This document shows positions 1 through 9,436 of a stretch of DNA of 64,000 nucleotides, in pieces. Under the pieces are notes generated by a model. It saw nothing but the letters and a program-made list of their open reading frames with translations. It was not told where the DNA came from and did not search any database. Position 1 is the stretch's first letter. Every line of letters starts with the position of its first letter. The DNA comes from Dyella terrae (GTDB lineage: Bacteria > Pseudomonadota > Gammaproteobacteria > Xanthomonadales > Rhodanobacteraceae): the NCBI RefSeq assembly GCF_022394535.1, contig NZ_CP089414.1, positions 1,364,001 to 1,428,000 of the forward strand, written 5' to 3'. A program made the translations under genes and the position numbers.

Positions 1-795
1 GTGCTGGGCGGCGTCATCGTGCGCCTGATCAAGCGCTGGCTCAGCCACCAGCTGTTGCCCAAGACCTCGCTAGACGTAGGCATGCAAACGTCCATCGTCA
101 CCCTGCTCGGCTACGTGGGCGGCATTCTGGTGTTCGTGCTGGTGCTGGGCGCACTAAAGGTGGATGTGCAGAGCATCGCCTGGGTGGCCAGCGCGTTGTC
201 GGTGGGTATCGGTTTTGGCCTGCAGGCCATCGTGCAGAACTTCATCTCCGGCCTGATCCTGCTGGCAGAGCGCCCGGTGAAGGTGGGCGACTGGGTCAGC
301 ATCAGCGGCGTGGAAGGCGATATCAAACGCATCAACGTGCGTGCCACCGAAATCCAGCAGAGCGACCGCTCCACCGTGATCGTGCCCAACTCGCAGCTGA
401 TCACCCAGAACGTGCGCAATGTGACCCTGGCCAATGCGCAGGGTCGCGTGCAGATCCGCCTACCCATGCCACTGAGCACCGATGCTGCCAAGGTGCGGCA
501 GATCATTTTCGACATCCTGCGTAACCACTCGGTGACACTGAATGCGCCCTCGCCCAGTGTGACGCTGGACAGCATCGACTCGGGCTCAATGATGTTCGTA
601 TGCACGGCTTACGTGAGCAATCCGCGTGACTCCGGCACGGTGAAGAGCGACTTGCTGTTCGAGATCATTGACCGCCTGCGCAAGGCCGACCAGCCCCTCT
701 CCACGCCGCAGGACATGGTGGTACGCACCATGCACCCCGACCCGGCCACCGCACCGGCGCCATCGACCACGGTGATCCCCGGGCAGAAGACCTGA
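1..795 (+). CDS. Mechanosensitive channel, MscS family (5' partial)
   Basis: This is the C-terminal part of an MscS-type channel, an inner-membrane pore that releases solutes on hypo-osmotic shock. The reading frame is already open at base 1, so the GTG there is probably not the start and the N-terminal part lies outside the window. Visible parts are a hydrophobic helix at about residues 30-50, a Gly/Ala-rich pore-lining helix at about 60-85 (SALSVGIGFGLQAIVQNFISG), and then the beta domain with the VKVGDWVSISGVEGDIKRI pattern typical of MscS. The C-terminal alpha/beta domain follows and the tail is Pro/Ala/Thr-rich. Family assignment is firm; whether it is a small MscS or a larger multi-helix member cannot be seen. 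Confidence 0.9.
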   Translation: MLGGVIVRLIKRWLSHQLLPKTSLDVGMQTSIVTLLGYVGGILVFVLVLGALKVDVQSIAWVASALSVGIGFGLQAIVQNFISGLILLAERPVKVGDWVSISGVEGDIKRINVRATEIQQSDRSTVIVPNSQLITQNVRNVTLANAQGRVQIRLPMPLSTDAAKVRQIIFDILRNHSVTLNAPSPSVTLDSIDSGSMMFVCTAYVSNPRDSGTVKSDLLFEIIDRLRKADQPLSTPQDMVVRTMHPDPATAPAPSTTVIPGQKT

Positions 796-843
796 CACTC
801 GCATCCCATCGGCCTAGACTCGCGACATACCCGGAGCCTGCCG

Positions 844-1660
844 ATGGGACACCACGCCGTCGTACCTGCGCCACCACTCGATGCCCTGGTCGCCCGCCTG
901 TCGGACTGGGACATGCCGCCGGCCGCGCATCACTATGAGCGTGTGCTGCCCGTGCCAGGCGCGGCACTGATCATCAACCTGCACGAGAACGAAACCCGCA
1001 TTTACAACGACGATGTGGAACGACGTTGCGTTCGTTCGGCTGCGTCGGTCATCGGTGGCCCCTGCCTGCGCAGCCAGATCATCGACACCGCCGAACAAGT
1101 GCGCGTGATGGGCGTGGTGTTTCGCCCTGGCGGCGCGCATGCCTTCACCGGCGAAGATCACGAGACCCTAGTTGCCCAGGACATCGGGCTCGAAGACATC
1201 TTCGGCAGCAGCGCCCACGCGCTGCGCGAACGACTGCTGGACACATCCTGCGCGCAGCAGCGCCTTGCGCTGCTGGAGCACTGGCTACTTGCGCATACTG
1301 CGCATGCCGCAACTCGCGCCCGAGGTGCTGTACGCGCTCGGCGAGATCGGCGCGCGACCGCAGGTGACGCGCATCGGTCCGCTGGTGCGCGACACCGGCC
1401 TATCCGAATACCGCTTTGGCCGCCTGTTCCGCCGCCAAGTGGGCATGGGCCCAAAACGCTATGCGCGACTCCTGCGTTTCCGTAGCGTGGTGGACGCCGT
1501 GTACCGCTCTGGTGCCGTGGACTGGAGCGCCGTCGCTTTCGACGGTGGCTACGGCGACCAGGCGCATCTGGTGCACGAGTTCCGCGAGTTTGCCGGCATG
1601 ACGCCCACGGCCTTCATGGCCGCACGCGGACCATATCCGAATCACTTGCCGCTGGATTAA
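844..1660 (+). pseudogene. AraC-family regulator, frameshifted
   Basis: The N-terminal sensor half is read from ATG 844, which has GGAG about 8 bases upstream. It resembles the cupin-like ligand domain of AraC regulators (AALIINLHENETRIY, then VMGVVFRPGGAHAF). The AraC DNA-binding half lies in the next frame and ends at 1660; it shows a helix-turn-helix with GLSEYRFGRLFRRQVG and GPKRYARLLRFR. The frames join near 1290-1300 if one base is removed, for example the A in GCATACTG, giving a continuous LLAHLRMPQLAPEVL. The gene is therefore either inactivated by a one-base insertion or the sequence has an error. The break is not in a homopolymer. Target genes are unknown. Confidence 0.7.
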
Positions 1661-1782
1661 GCGTCGCGAACAAAACGTATCGAGCGCCCGCCTGACGGTC
1701 GCGCAGTCGTTTTGTTGGTGGCTCTAAGGCGTCTCTTCACTTTCGCCGTGGCATCATGCCTCCCCCTAGCGAGGCCCCTCAC

Positions 1783-2625
1783 ATGTCTAGCGATCTGTTT
1801 TCGCCCGCGCCCGCCCACGGCCCGGCCTCGCGCATCCGCGTCGGCATCGGCGGCTGGAACTTCGCCCCCTGGCGCAACAACTTCTATCCGACAGGCTTGC
1901 TGCAACGGCGCGAACTGGAATACGCGAGCAGGCATCTTCGGGCCATCGAGATCAACGGCACCTACTACGGCGCGCAGAAGCCCGCGACGTACGCCAAATG
2001 GGCGTCCGAAACACCAGACGGTTTCGTCTTTTCACTGAAGGCTCCGCGTTACGTCACCGAAAGCAAACGGCTGGCTGATGCCGGCCGGGGCATTGACGGC
2101 TTCGTGTTTGGCGGTCTTGCCGAATTCGGCGACCGGCTTGGCCCGGTGCTTTGGCAGTTCACGCCGTCGCGTGCCTTCGATCCCGACGATCTTGCCGCCT
2201 TCCTGGACCTGCTGCCGCGCGAACTCAACGGTCACCCGATGCGGCATGTGCTGGAGGTGCGCCACAGCAGCTTTCTCCACGAGCACTACGTGGAGCTCGC
2301 GCGCTCGTACGGCATCCCCACCGTGTTCACCGATTCCCCGCAGTATCCGTCGCTGGCGGACCTGACGGGTGGCTTTGCCTATGCACGCTTGATGCGCAGC
2401 GAATCACACCTCGATACGGGCTATGCGACCGCCGATCTTGATACATGGAGCAGCCGTGCGCGCGCCTGGTCGGAAGGCATCGATCTGCCGGAGCTGCCGC
2501 ATATGGCAACGCCAAGGGAATCACAGGCCAAGCGGGACGTGTTCGTGTATTTCATCAGCAGCGCCAAAGAGCGAAACCCGGCCGCCGCCATGGCCTTGCA
2601 ACAGAGAGTCGATGCAGCCGGCTGA
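1783..2625 (+). CDS. DUF72 domain-containing protein (YecE-like)
   Basis: A 280-residue protein of the DUF72/YecE family, a TIM-barrel-like fold without an established reaction. The family opening VGIGGWNF..W...FYP is near the N-terminus, followed by IEINGTYY and FVFSLKAPRYVT; later motifs include LEVRHSSF and PTVFTDSPQYP. The frame is open from ATG 1756, but ATG 1783 is preferred because CGAGG lies just upstream and the family begins there. It stands alone between the broken AraC gene and the RNase gene. Function cannot be inferred beyond the family. Confidence 0.85.
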   Translation: MSSDLFSPAPAHGPASRIRVGIGGWNFAPWRNNFYPTGLLQRRELEYASRHLRAIEINGTYYGAQKPATYAKWASETPDGFVFSLKAPRYVTESKRLADAGRGIDGFVFGGLAEFGDRLGPVLWQFTPSRAFDPDDLAAFLDLLPRELNGHPMRHVLEVRHSSFLHEHYVELARSYGIPTVFTDSPQYPSLADLTGGFAYARLMRSESHLDTGYATADLDTWSSRARAWSEGIDLPELPHMATPRESQAKRDVFVYFISSAKERNPAAAMALQQRVDAAG

Positions 2626-2680
2626 TGCCGGCGTGCTTCCCAGGGACTACACTCGCGCCACTCCGCCCAGGTCGTCCGTC

Positions 2681-3124
2681 ATGCGCTCAATGAAACCCCT
2701 GCTCTTGCTCGCGGTGCTGGCTATCGCCGCCCTGCTGTGGGGTCGCCACTCGCCAGGGCCCACGCCGGAGGGCACGGTGGCACCGCAAGGCACCGCGCTG
2801 CCGCAGCACGCGCCGCCCCCTCGCACGGCCGGAACCAGCGGCACCACCCTGCCCTCGTTCCTCCCGCCGGAAGCCGCCGATACCCTGCGCCTCATTGCAA
2901 GCGGAGGCCCGTTCCAACACCGCCAGGACGGCGTGGTGTTCCAGAACCGCGAAAGCCGCCTTCCGTCCATGCCCGAGGGCTACTACCACGAGTACACCGT
3001 GGACACGCCGGGACTCGACTACCGAGGGGCGCGCCGAATCATTACTGGCGGCACGCCACCGCAGATCTACTACTACACCGATGACCACTACCGCACGTTT
3101 CGCCAGTTCGAGGTATCCCGATGA
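2681..3124 (+). CDS. Secreted guanine-specific ribonuclease (barnase/N1-T1 type)
   Basis: A 147-residue protein with an N-terminal hydrophobic signal or anchor (KPLLLLAVLAIAALLWG), a Pro/Thr-rich linker, and a C-terminal microbial RNase N1/T1 domain. The catalytic set of barnase is recognisable: the general base Glu in YHEYTV, the basic GARRII segment and the DDHYRTF motif holding the catalytic His. Such enzymes cut single-stranded RNA after guanosine. Its stop overlaps the start of the barstar-like gene by 4 bases (ATGA), so toxin and inhibitor are translationally coupled. The frame is open further upstream, but the start at 2681 places the signal sequence at the N-terminus; ATG 2690 is an alternative. 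Confidence 0.85.
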   Translation: MRSMKPLLLLAVLAIAALLWGRHSPGPTPEGTVAPQGTALPQHAPPPRTAGTSGTTLPSFLPPEAADTLRLIASGGPFQHRQDGVVFQNRESRLPSMPEGYYHEYTVDTPGLDYRGARRIITGGTPPQIYYYTDDHYRTFRQFEVSR

Positions 3125-3555
3125 ATGCGCAGTTTGATCTCGACTTTGGCGATGCCGAACACGGCGGCATCTTCTTTGTCACCAGCGAAGACCTGGAACC
3201 ACTGGCCGAAGCCGCTGGCATGCAAGGCCTGCGCGTATGCCGCGTCAGCCTCACCGACGTCGCCGACCGGGATGCCCTGTTCGACCGCCTGACCCAGGCA
3301 CTGCGCCTACCCGCGGATTTCGGCCGCAACTGGGACGCGCTGGCCGACAGCATGCGCGATCTCTCCTGGCTGAAGGCCACCGGCTATATCCTGCTGTTTG
3401 ATCGCGCGGAAGACATGCGCGATCGCAACGAAGAAGACTTCGACACGCTGCTCGACATCCTCGAGGAAGCGGTCGATTACTGGCAGGAAGCCCCTGCCCC
3501 GTTCTTCGTATTCTTCGCGCTGCCTGAAAGCGCCTTCGACGATACCGACGCCTGA
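3121..3555 (+). CDS. Barstar-family ribonuclease inhibitor
   Basis: A 144-residue cytoplasmic protein of the barstar family, which protects the producer by blocking the RNase active site. The family core is visible at about residues 45-85: LTDVADRDALFDRLTQALRLP followed by FGRNWDALADSM, the segment that in barstar carries the acidic residues contacting the enzyme. The protein is strongly acidic, as expected for a partner of a basic RNase. It overlaps the RNase gene immediately upstream by 4 bases. The N-terminal ~35 residues extend beyond classical barstar (about 90 aa). The pairing is inferred from gene order and family. Confidence 0.88.
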   Translation: MNAQFDLDFGDAEHGGIFFVTSEDLEPLAEAAGMQGLRVCRVSLTDVADRDALFDRLTQALRLPADFGRNWDALADSMRDLSWLKATGYILLFDRAEDMRDRNEEDFDTLLDILEEAVDYWQEAPAPFFVFFALPESAFDDTDA

Positions 3556-3569
3556 ATCTGACATCACTT

Positions 3570-3791
3570 ATGCAAGAACTCGAATTTGAACTGGACCGCG
3601 ACTACGTTGAACTCAACCAGCTGCTGAAACTGGTGGGCCTGTGCGACAGCGGTGGCGCCGGCAAAGCCATCGTGGCCAGCGGTGTGGTCTACGTGGACGG
3701 CCAACAGGAGCTGCGCAAAACCTGCAAGATCCATGTGGGCCAGGTGGTGCAAGTGGAAGACTTCGTCATCCGTGTGCACGGGCTGGACTGA
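3570..3791 (+). CDS. Small S4-domain RNA-binding protein (YbcJ-like)
   Basis: A 73-residue protein that is essentially one S4 RNA-binding domain: LNQLLKLVGLCDSGGAGKAIVASG followed by VYVDGQQELRKTCKIHVGQVV. This matches the YbcJ family of stand-alone S4 proteins, thought to bind structured RNA. It starts 14 bases after the barstar gene and probably shares its transcript. It ends directly against the convergent N-acetyltransferase gene, whose stop is adjacent (3791/3792). Confidence 0.85.
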   Translation: MQELEFELDRDYVELNQLLKLVGLCDSGGAGKAIVASGVVYVDGQQELRKTCKIHVGQVVQVEDFVIRVHGLD

Positions 3792-4616
3792 TCAGACTTC
3801 TGCCATCGGCAACGCGTCGAGTTTCGCGTCGAGCACCGGTGACACCGGCAGCCGGATACCAAACTGCTCTTCCAACACGCGCTTGATCTCCGCCGCACCT
3901 TGCAAGGTGCGGCGCACAGACTCCTGCCCCAACGTATGCACCACGAATTCGCGATTGCGCAGTCCAAGACGGCGGTCGGCGAGCGTGCGCGCGGCGATCA
4001 GGCTATGCAGGAAATGGGATTCGGGATATGTCGAGGTGAAGTGATTGGCCACGACGTAGTCGATGGCTTCGGTGGGTTGCAAGCGGAAGCGATACAGCGT
4101 GCGCCATTCGTCGCGCACCAGCGCCTGCGTGCGCCATTGGACGCCGTCCGTGACCAGGCGAAACGGCTCTAATGATGTCGGTTGTGCTTCGTCGACCACC
4201 AGTCGCAACTCGCCACCCAGCGCCATGCTGCCGAAGCCCACATCGGCGAGCCAGCTTTCGCCCTCCACTTCCACGCGCAGCAGCATGTGCGACTGCGCCA
4301 CCTCAGCGTCCTCGGGTTTATTCCATAGCACGCGTGCGATCAGGCCCGTCACGTCGAATCCGATAGCCTTCAACACAGCGATGAACAGGCCGTTCTGATC
4401 GAAGCAATAGCCGCCACGCTGGTTCTTGACCAGCTTGTTTTCAATCGCCGCGAGCTCCAGCGATACCGGCGTGCCCAGCAAGGGATCGAGGTTCTCGAAC
4501 GGGATGGCGGCGATATGCGCGGTCGCAAGAGCACGCAAGGTGGCGACGTCCACCCTCTGCTCGCCGACGAAGCCAATGCGTTGCAGGTAGCCGTCCAGAT
4601 CGAGGCTGTGCGCCAT
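3792..4616 (-). CDS. Arylamine N-acetyltransferase
   Basis: Transfers acetyl from acetyl-CoA to arylamines and hydrazines in the cytoplasm. With the start at 4616 the protein has 274 residues, the usual family length, and the catalytic triad falls at the expected places: Cys71 in RGGYCFDQN, His110 in QSHMLLRV and Asp125 in LADVGFG. The opening MAHSLDLDGYLQRIGF is typical. An in-frame ATG at 4649 and a longer open frame to 4688 exist but add residues the family lacks. It is convergent with the S4 gene and divergent from msrA. Confidence 0.92.
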   Translation of the reverse strand: MAHSLDLDGYLQRIGFVGEQRVDVATLRALATAHIAAIPFENLDPLLGTPVSLELAAIENKLVKNQRGGYCFDQNGLFIAVLKAIGFDVTGLIARVLWNKPEDAEVAQSHMLLRVEVEGESWLADVGFGSMALGGELRLVVDEAQPTSLEPFRLVTDGVQWRTQALVRDEWRTLYRFRLQPTEAIDYVVANHFTSTYPESHFLHSLIAARTLADRRLGLRNREFVVHTLGQESVRRTLQGAAEIKRVLEEQFGIRLPVSPVLDAKLDALPMAEV

Positions 4617-4798
4617 GGGAATGCCCACTGAGAGGGGGAGCCGCACCATAACACCGCGTTGGCGCGGCTTTCGCACGCCAATCGTCACGGCGTGTCAGCA
4701 TGGAGGTAACCGAAAGCGGTCCAGCGACGAATAAGGAATCAGGACCCGCGCCGGCCGTGGCGGGCAGTCCGTCCCTCCTTTCGATGGAGCGTTCCTTC

Positions 4799-5506
4799 AT
4801 GAGCATCCGCCGATTCACGCTGTTCCCTGCCCTCGCGGGCATGCTACTCATGGCAGGTCTGGGCGCCTGCACGCTGGCCACGGCCGGCAGCACCACTGCA
4901 CCACTTCCCGATCCCACTGTGGACGCTGCACCCGCCCAGGGCGATCAGGTCGCTGTACTGGCCGGCGGCTGCTTCTGGGGCCTGCAATCCGTCTTTGAGC
5001 ACGTCAAAGGCGTGAAGAAAGTGTTGGCCGGCTATTCCGGCGGCGCAGCCAATACGGCGGAGTACGACCGGGTCAGCGATGGCGATACCGGGCATGCCGA
5101 GTCGGTGAAGATCGTCTACGACCCCAGCAAGATCAGCTATGGGCAACTGCTCAAGGTGTACTTCTCGGTCGCCACCGATCCGACCCAGCTCAACCGACAG
5201 GGCCCGGACGTGGGTACGCAGTACCGCTCGGCGATCTTCTACGGCAACGACGAACAGAAGCGCATTGCCTCTGCCTACATTGCGCAACTTGGTGCAGCCC
5301 ACGCGTTCGACGATCCCATCGTGACGCAGGTGGCACCACTCAAGGCTTTCTACGTCGCCGAGTCCTACCACCAGGACTATGCGAAGCGGCACCCTGACGA
5401 CTCGTACATCGTGTTCAATGACGCCCCGAAGGTGACGCATCTCAAGCAGCTATTCCCCGCGCTGTATCAGCCCGACCGCGAGGTGGTCAGCGTCGTGCTG
5501 CACTAG
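4799..5506 (+). CDS. msrA: Peptide-methionine (S)-S-oxide reductase, lipoprotein form
   Basis: Reduces the S-epimer of methionine sulfoxide in damaged proteins. The catalytic motif GGCFWG is present with Cys58, followed by the family blocks VLAGYSGG, GHAESVKIVYDP, FYGNDEQ and ESYHQDYAKRHPDD. The N-terminus is a lipoprotein signal peptide (MLLMAGLGAC, lipidated Cys24), so the enzyme is probably exported and anchored in the envelope, unlike cytoplasmic MsrA. Start 4799 is chosen because it gives a compact signal peptide and has GGAG about 9 bases upstream; in-frame ATGs at 4700 and 4784 are less likely. Confidence 0.93.
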   Translation: MSIRRFTLFPALAGMLLMAGLGACTLATAGSTTAPLPDPTVDAAPAQGDQVAVLAGGCFWGLQSVFEHVKGVKKVLAGYSGGAANTAEYDRVSDGDTGHAESVKIVYDPSKISYGQLLKVYFSVATDPTQLNRQGPDVGTQYRSAIFYGNDEQKRIASAYIAQLGAAHAFDDPIVTQVAPLKAFYVAESYHQDYAKRHPDDSYIVFNDAPKVTHLKQLFPALYQPDREVVSVVLH

Positions 5507-5515
5507 ACGGGCACG

Positions 5516-8267
5516 CTAGCTGGCCTCGGGCGGCACCAGGCGCAAGTGCGAGTTGCCTTGGCGCCGCCCCGGGGTGAGCAACTGGACAATGACGGCCGGC
5601 TCGACCGGACGCGAGTAAAGGAAACCCTGCCCTTCGACGCATCCGGCGCGCAGCAGGAAACGATGCTGTTCTTCCGTTTCAATACCCTCGGCGATCGGGC
5701 TGATGTCCAGCCGACGACACAGCGTGAGCATCGCCTCGATGATGGCGCCGTCGCTGCTGTCGTCCGGCAGGCCAGCGACGAAACTCTGGTCGATCTTCAG
5801 ATAGTCGATGGCTCGCAGTTTCAGGTAGCTCATCGATGAATAGCCTGTGCCGAAATCGTCGATGGCTACGCCCACGCCCATCGAGTGCAGTGCATGCAGG
5901 GTGCGCTCCATCTCTTCACCCAGACGCAGAATCGCGCCTTCGGTGATCTCCAGCATCAGCCGCTCGGGGGCCAGCCGGCGCGCATCCAGCAGCGAGCGGA
6001 TCTCGTCAACAAAGTTGGCCTGGCCAAACCAATTGGCGGACACGTTCACCGCCATGCGCAATGGTGGTAAGCCAGCCTTATCCCAGTCGAACATCTGCTG
6101 GCAAGCCGCCTGCAGCACCCATTGATCGATGCGTCGGATCAGTCCCAGTTTTTCCGCCATGGGAATGAACTCGCCCGGTGCGATCAGGCCGCGTTGCGGA
6201 TGGAACCAGCGTAGCAGCGCCTCCACCGCCACGATGCGCCCGGTGCGCATTTCCACCGTGGGCTGGTACACGAGCCGGAACTCGCTTTCGGCCAGCGCCT
6301 TGCGCAGTTCAGACGCCAGCGCGATGCGCCGCCGCGCATCCGCCTGCATACGCGGCGAATAGAAGCGGAACGCGTTGCGTTCCTCTGTCTTTGCCGCATA
6401 CATAGCCGCGTCGGCATTGGTGATGAGGGTAGGCACGTCGGTGCCGTCGAGTGGAAAGCAAGCGATGCCGATGCTGGCGCTGAGCGCCAGTTCGTAATCC
6501 CCCACCGCAAAGGGCGCAGACAACACGGAGAGCAATCGTCCCGACAACGCGCTGGCCTGCTCGCGCGAATGCAGGTCCGACAACAGTACGGTGAACTCAT
6601 CGCCACCGATGCGCCCCGCCACGCCGTTCTCGCCTAGTTCGTAGCCAATGCGTTCAGCCACCTTCACCAGCAATTGATCGCCGATGGCGTGGGTGTAGCT
6701 GTCGTTCACTGCCTTGAACGCATCAAGGTCAATGAAGACAATCGCCGCCATGCCGCGATCGCGGTCGGCCCGCACGATCGCCTGCACGCAGCGTCGCTCG
6801 AATTCGGCGCGGTTGGCCAGGCCGGTCAGCGTGTCGTGCGCCGCCATGTATTGCAGGCGCTGTTCGTTCGCCTTCGCCGCGCTGATGTTGTTGATCACGG
6901 CGACGTAGTGCTGCACCTCGCCTTCGGGATTGCGGATGGCGCTGATGCTGAGCAGTTCCGGGTAGCTGGTGCCATCCATGCGGCGGCTGCGCACCTCACC
7001 TACCCAGTTGCCCTCCGCCTCGATGACTTCCCATACCGAGTCGGGCAACGGCGAACCGTCGGCCAGACAGCGCAGGTCATCGAACCGCAACCCCAGCAAG
7101 GCCTGCACCGTGAAACCGGTCATGCGGATGTGGGCGGCGTTGACGCGCGCCACCCGGCGATCGGCATCAGCAATGATCACGCCCTCGGCGATGCTGGCCA
7201 GAGCCTCCGATGCGATGCGCCGCTGCTGTTCCAGGTTCACGCGCTCGGTGATGTCACGCATGATGGACTGGCGCACGCTTTGCGTGCCCCAGTGCGTCAC
7301 GCTGCTACGCATCTCTACCGGCCGCAGTTCATCGCCAGCCCCCCCGCAACTCGCCGGTGACCGCACCATCAGCGCGATGCAGCAACGGCGAGAAGAAGGT
7401 CGAGAGTTCCTCGCCGGCAAGGTTGTCCACGTCGCGCCCGGTCCATTGCAGCGCCGTGCGGTTCGCTTCCAGGATACGACCGGTTTCCTCGTCCACCATC
7501 AGAATGGCGTCGGCGGCGCTGTTGAACAGCACGCTATAGCGCTCCTCGGTGCCCCGGATGCGCAGCAGGATGCGCCGCGCCACGCGCAGCCACAGCAACG
7601 ACGCCGCGCAGGCGGTGAGGAAGACGGCGGCAAACAGCACGCGTCCCAACCAGATGGCGCCCTGTGCCACTTCGAGGGAGAACCCGTTAGTGAGCGGTTC
7701 GAGCTCGTTGTTCAGCCCATTGATGCGGTCCAGTTGCCATTGCACCCATGGGCGCTCCGGCTGCCCACGCGCATAAGCGTCCTGCAGCTCCTTCGCTACG
7801 GCGTTCAACTGGGTCAGCGGGCGATCCGCCGCACGCCACAAGGCCACCGCGTCGCGCATGTGCGGCGCGTCGGTGCAGAAGCGCAGCATGAAGATCATCC
7901 CCGGCTCTGCCTGCGGCAGAATCTTGCCGCGCCCGAAAGCCTGATGGATCTGCCCGCGATCGTACTGGCCCGAGGCAATGGCGTCGCGCGCCCAGCCGTC
8001 GGACCTCAGCAATTCGTAGTTCTGGCGGAAGCGGCTCAGCCGTGCGGCGTCGCCGCTGTTGGCGTAGCCGAGCAGGTCCACCACGGCCTGCTTTTGCGCC
8101 TTGCTCCAGACACTCTCGCCGTTGAGGAAACCGGCGAGAGTGACCTGGACCTGGAGTGCTCCCAAGGTAAGTATGAGAATCAAGCCGATAACGGCCACCA
8201 GCCCGTAGGCCAATGGCCTCAAGCGACGGGACAGCGGTCTTGGCGAGGTGCTACGGATCAAATCCAT
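5516..8267 (-). pseudogene. PAS-GGDEF-EAL cyclic-di-GMP protein, frameshifted at a G7 run
   Basis: A membrane-bound c-di-GMP enzyme of about 916 residues if repaired. From the start at 8267 (AAGGA ribosome site) come a TM helix, a ~170-residue periplasmic region, a second TM helix and a PAS domain (AADAILMVDEETGRILEANR). A second PAS domain (IASIAEGVIIADADRRVARVNAAH), an intact GGDEF (RIGGDEFTVLL) and an intact EAL domain (VEALLRWFHP) lie in another frame. The frames join exactly if the run of seven G on the coding strand (7339-7345) loses one G, giving ELRGAGDELRPVEM through the first PAS. As written it would stop shortly after the first PAS. Both catalytic signatures are intact, which argues against old decay. 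Confidence 0.85.
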
Positions 8268-8337
8268 GGCGTCCTTTTACACGACCACCTAGTAAAGCTA
8301 CATCTCGTCCCGCCATTCTGTCGACGACGAGATTCCG

Positions 8338-9111
8338 TTATGCCGCCTGCTCTTCCACCTCGCCCACCGCGTGCCGCATCAGGCAGCGTTCGAGGCCGTA
8401 GTGCAAGCTTACATAGCTACGCTCGATGCATTCCCGCACATGCTCCACTTCTTCGGGGGCGGGCTGGCTGCCCATAAGGGTGCAGACAATTTCCAGCGCC
8501 TCCCACGGATGAGTATCGTCATAGGCCGCGTGTAGCTGAAGCCAACGCAGGGTGGCCTTGCGCCCGGTCTCCGGCAGGCTGTTGGCGTAGGCCACGCTGT
8601 CGTACACCTTCTGGGACCACTCGCCAGTAACGCCCTCGATGGCGTAGTTGGTGGCGGCGATACCCGCCGCGAGGCTATCGCGGCCACAGACGTCGTAGCA
8701 CCAGTCAGCGGCCGTCTGGGTGCCACGCGGCGGCATACCGTCAAGAACGTCTTCACGCGGCACGCCGGCGCCTTCGGCCCAATCCAGCCAATACTCCGCA
8801 TGGTTCTGCTCCACGCGGATATTACGTACCAGCCAACGTCGTGCCATGTTGTCGCCGGCGCTCCTTCCGTATCGCGTCTTAAGCAGGCTCAGCGCCATGA
8901 AGGACGGGAAGCGCTCGATCAGCGACCAGGTACCGACCATGAAGTTGCGCATGGTCTGCGGATCAATGCTGCCAGCGCTCATCATGTCCCACATCACGTG
9001 GTCGCGAACGCTCCGGCGGGCAGGTTCGCAGGCTTCAATCATGTCGCGCGCCCATTTGGGGTAGCTGGACAGTTCGGTCAGCGAGCCGGTGCGTACAGTG
9101 TTGGTGTTCAT
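8338..9111 (-). CDS. Haem-oxygenase-fold iron-containing redox enzyme (TenA/PqqC/CADD-like)
   Basis: A 257-residue all-helical protein of the TenA/PqqC-like superfamily; several members bind a di-metal site and act as oxygenases. Candidate metal ligands are spaced as in that group: Glu and His in VEQNHAEYWLDWAEG, a Glu in NYAIEGVTGEWSQ, and His/Asp/His in LHAAYDDTHPWEALE. The start at 9111 has GGAG about 8 bases upstream (TGGAGAAATTGC-ATG); the open frame continues to 9360 but lacks family character there. It lies 70 bases upstream of the GGDEF/EAL gene on the same strand. No pqq or thiamine genes are nearby, so substrate and pathway are unknown. Confidence 0.72.
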   Translation of the reverse strand: MNTNTVRTGSLTELSSYPKWARDMIEACEPARRSVRDHVMWDMMSAGSIDPQTMRNFMVGTWSLIERFPSFMALSLLKTRYGRSAGDNMARRWLVRNIRVEQNHAEYWLDWAEGAGVPREDVLDGMPPRGTQTAADWCYDVCGRDSLAAGIAATNYAIEGVTGEWSQKVYDSVAYANSLPETGRKATLRWLQLHAAYDDTHPWEALEIVCTLMGSQPAPEEVEHVRECIERSYVSLHYGLERCLMRHAVGEVEEQAA

Positions 9112-9436
9112 GCAATTTCTCCAGTCATCAATCAGGGAATACCGCCAGACCCTGCCGGCGGCCCGACGCGTGTTGCGCCGGACCTGCATAGTGGTCACGC
9201 CTTGGAGAGCTTGCGAACGCCCCTTTTTGGTCGTGTTACTGAAACCACTTAACCCATTGATGAGCATTGAAAAATTAAGAACACCGCGTTGACCCGCAAC
9301 GCAAGAGCGGCGGAAAAACAGTGCCAAAAAATCGACGAACGCCAATCTTTTGACGCTCACAGCAGACCAGGCCCCCTGCCAGTGGCCAAGTTTTCACGTT
9401 GACGTCACGCAACGGCAGGGTCGCAGGCATGGCGAC
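9112..9436. other. Intergenic region upstream of the haem-oxygenase-fold gene
   Basis: About 325 bases between the MAPEG gene's stop and the start of the haem-oxygenase-fold gene. The stretch at 9240-9300 is noticeably AT-richer than its surroundings and may hold the promoter. No additional gene, tRNA or strong hairpin was recognised. Confidence 0.4.

Noticed and set aside
6969..8477. 502-codon open frame antisense to the GGDEF/EAL gene
   Set aside because: No domain, and the opposite strand carries recognisable PAS/TM segments.
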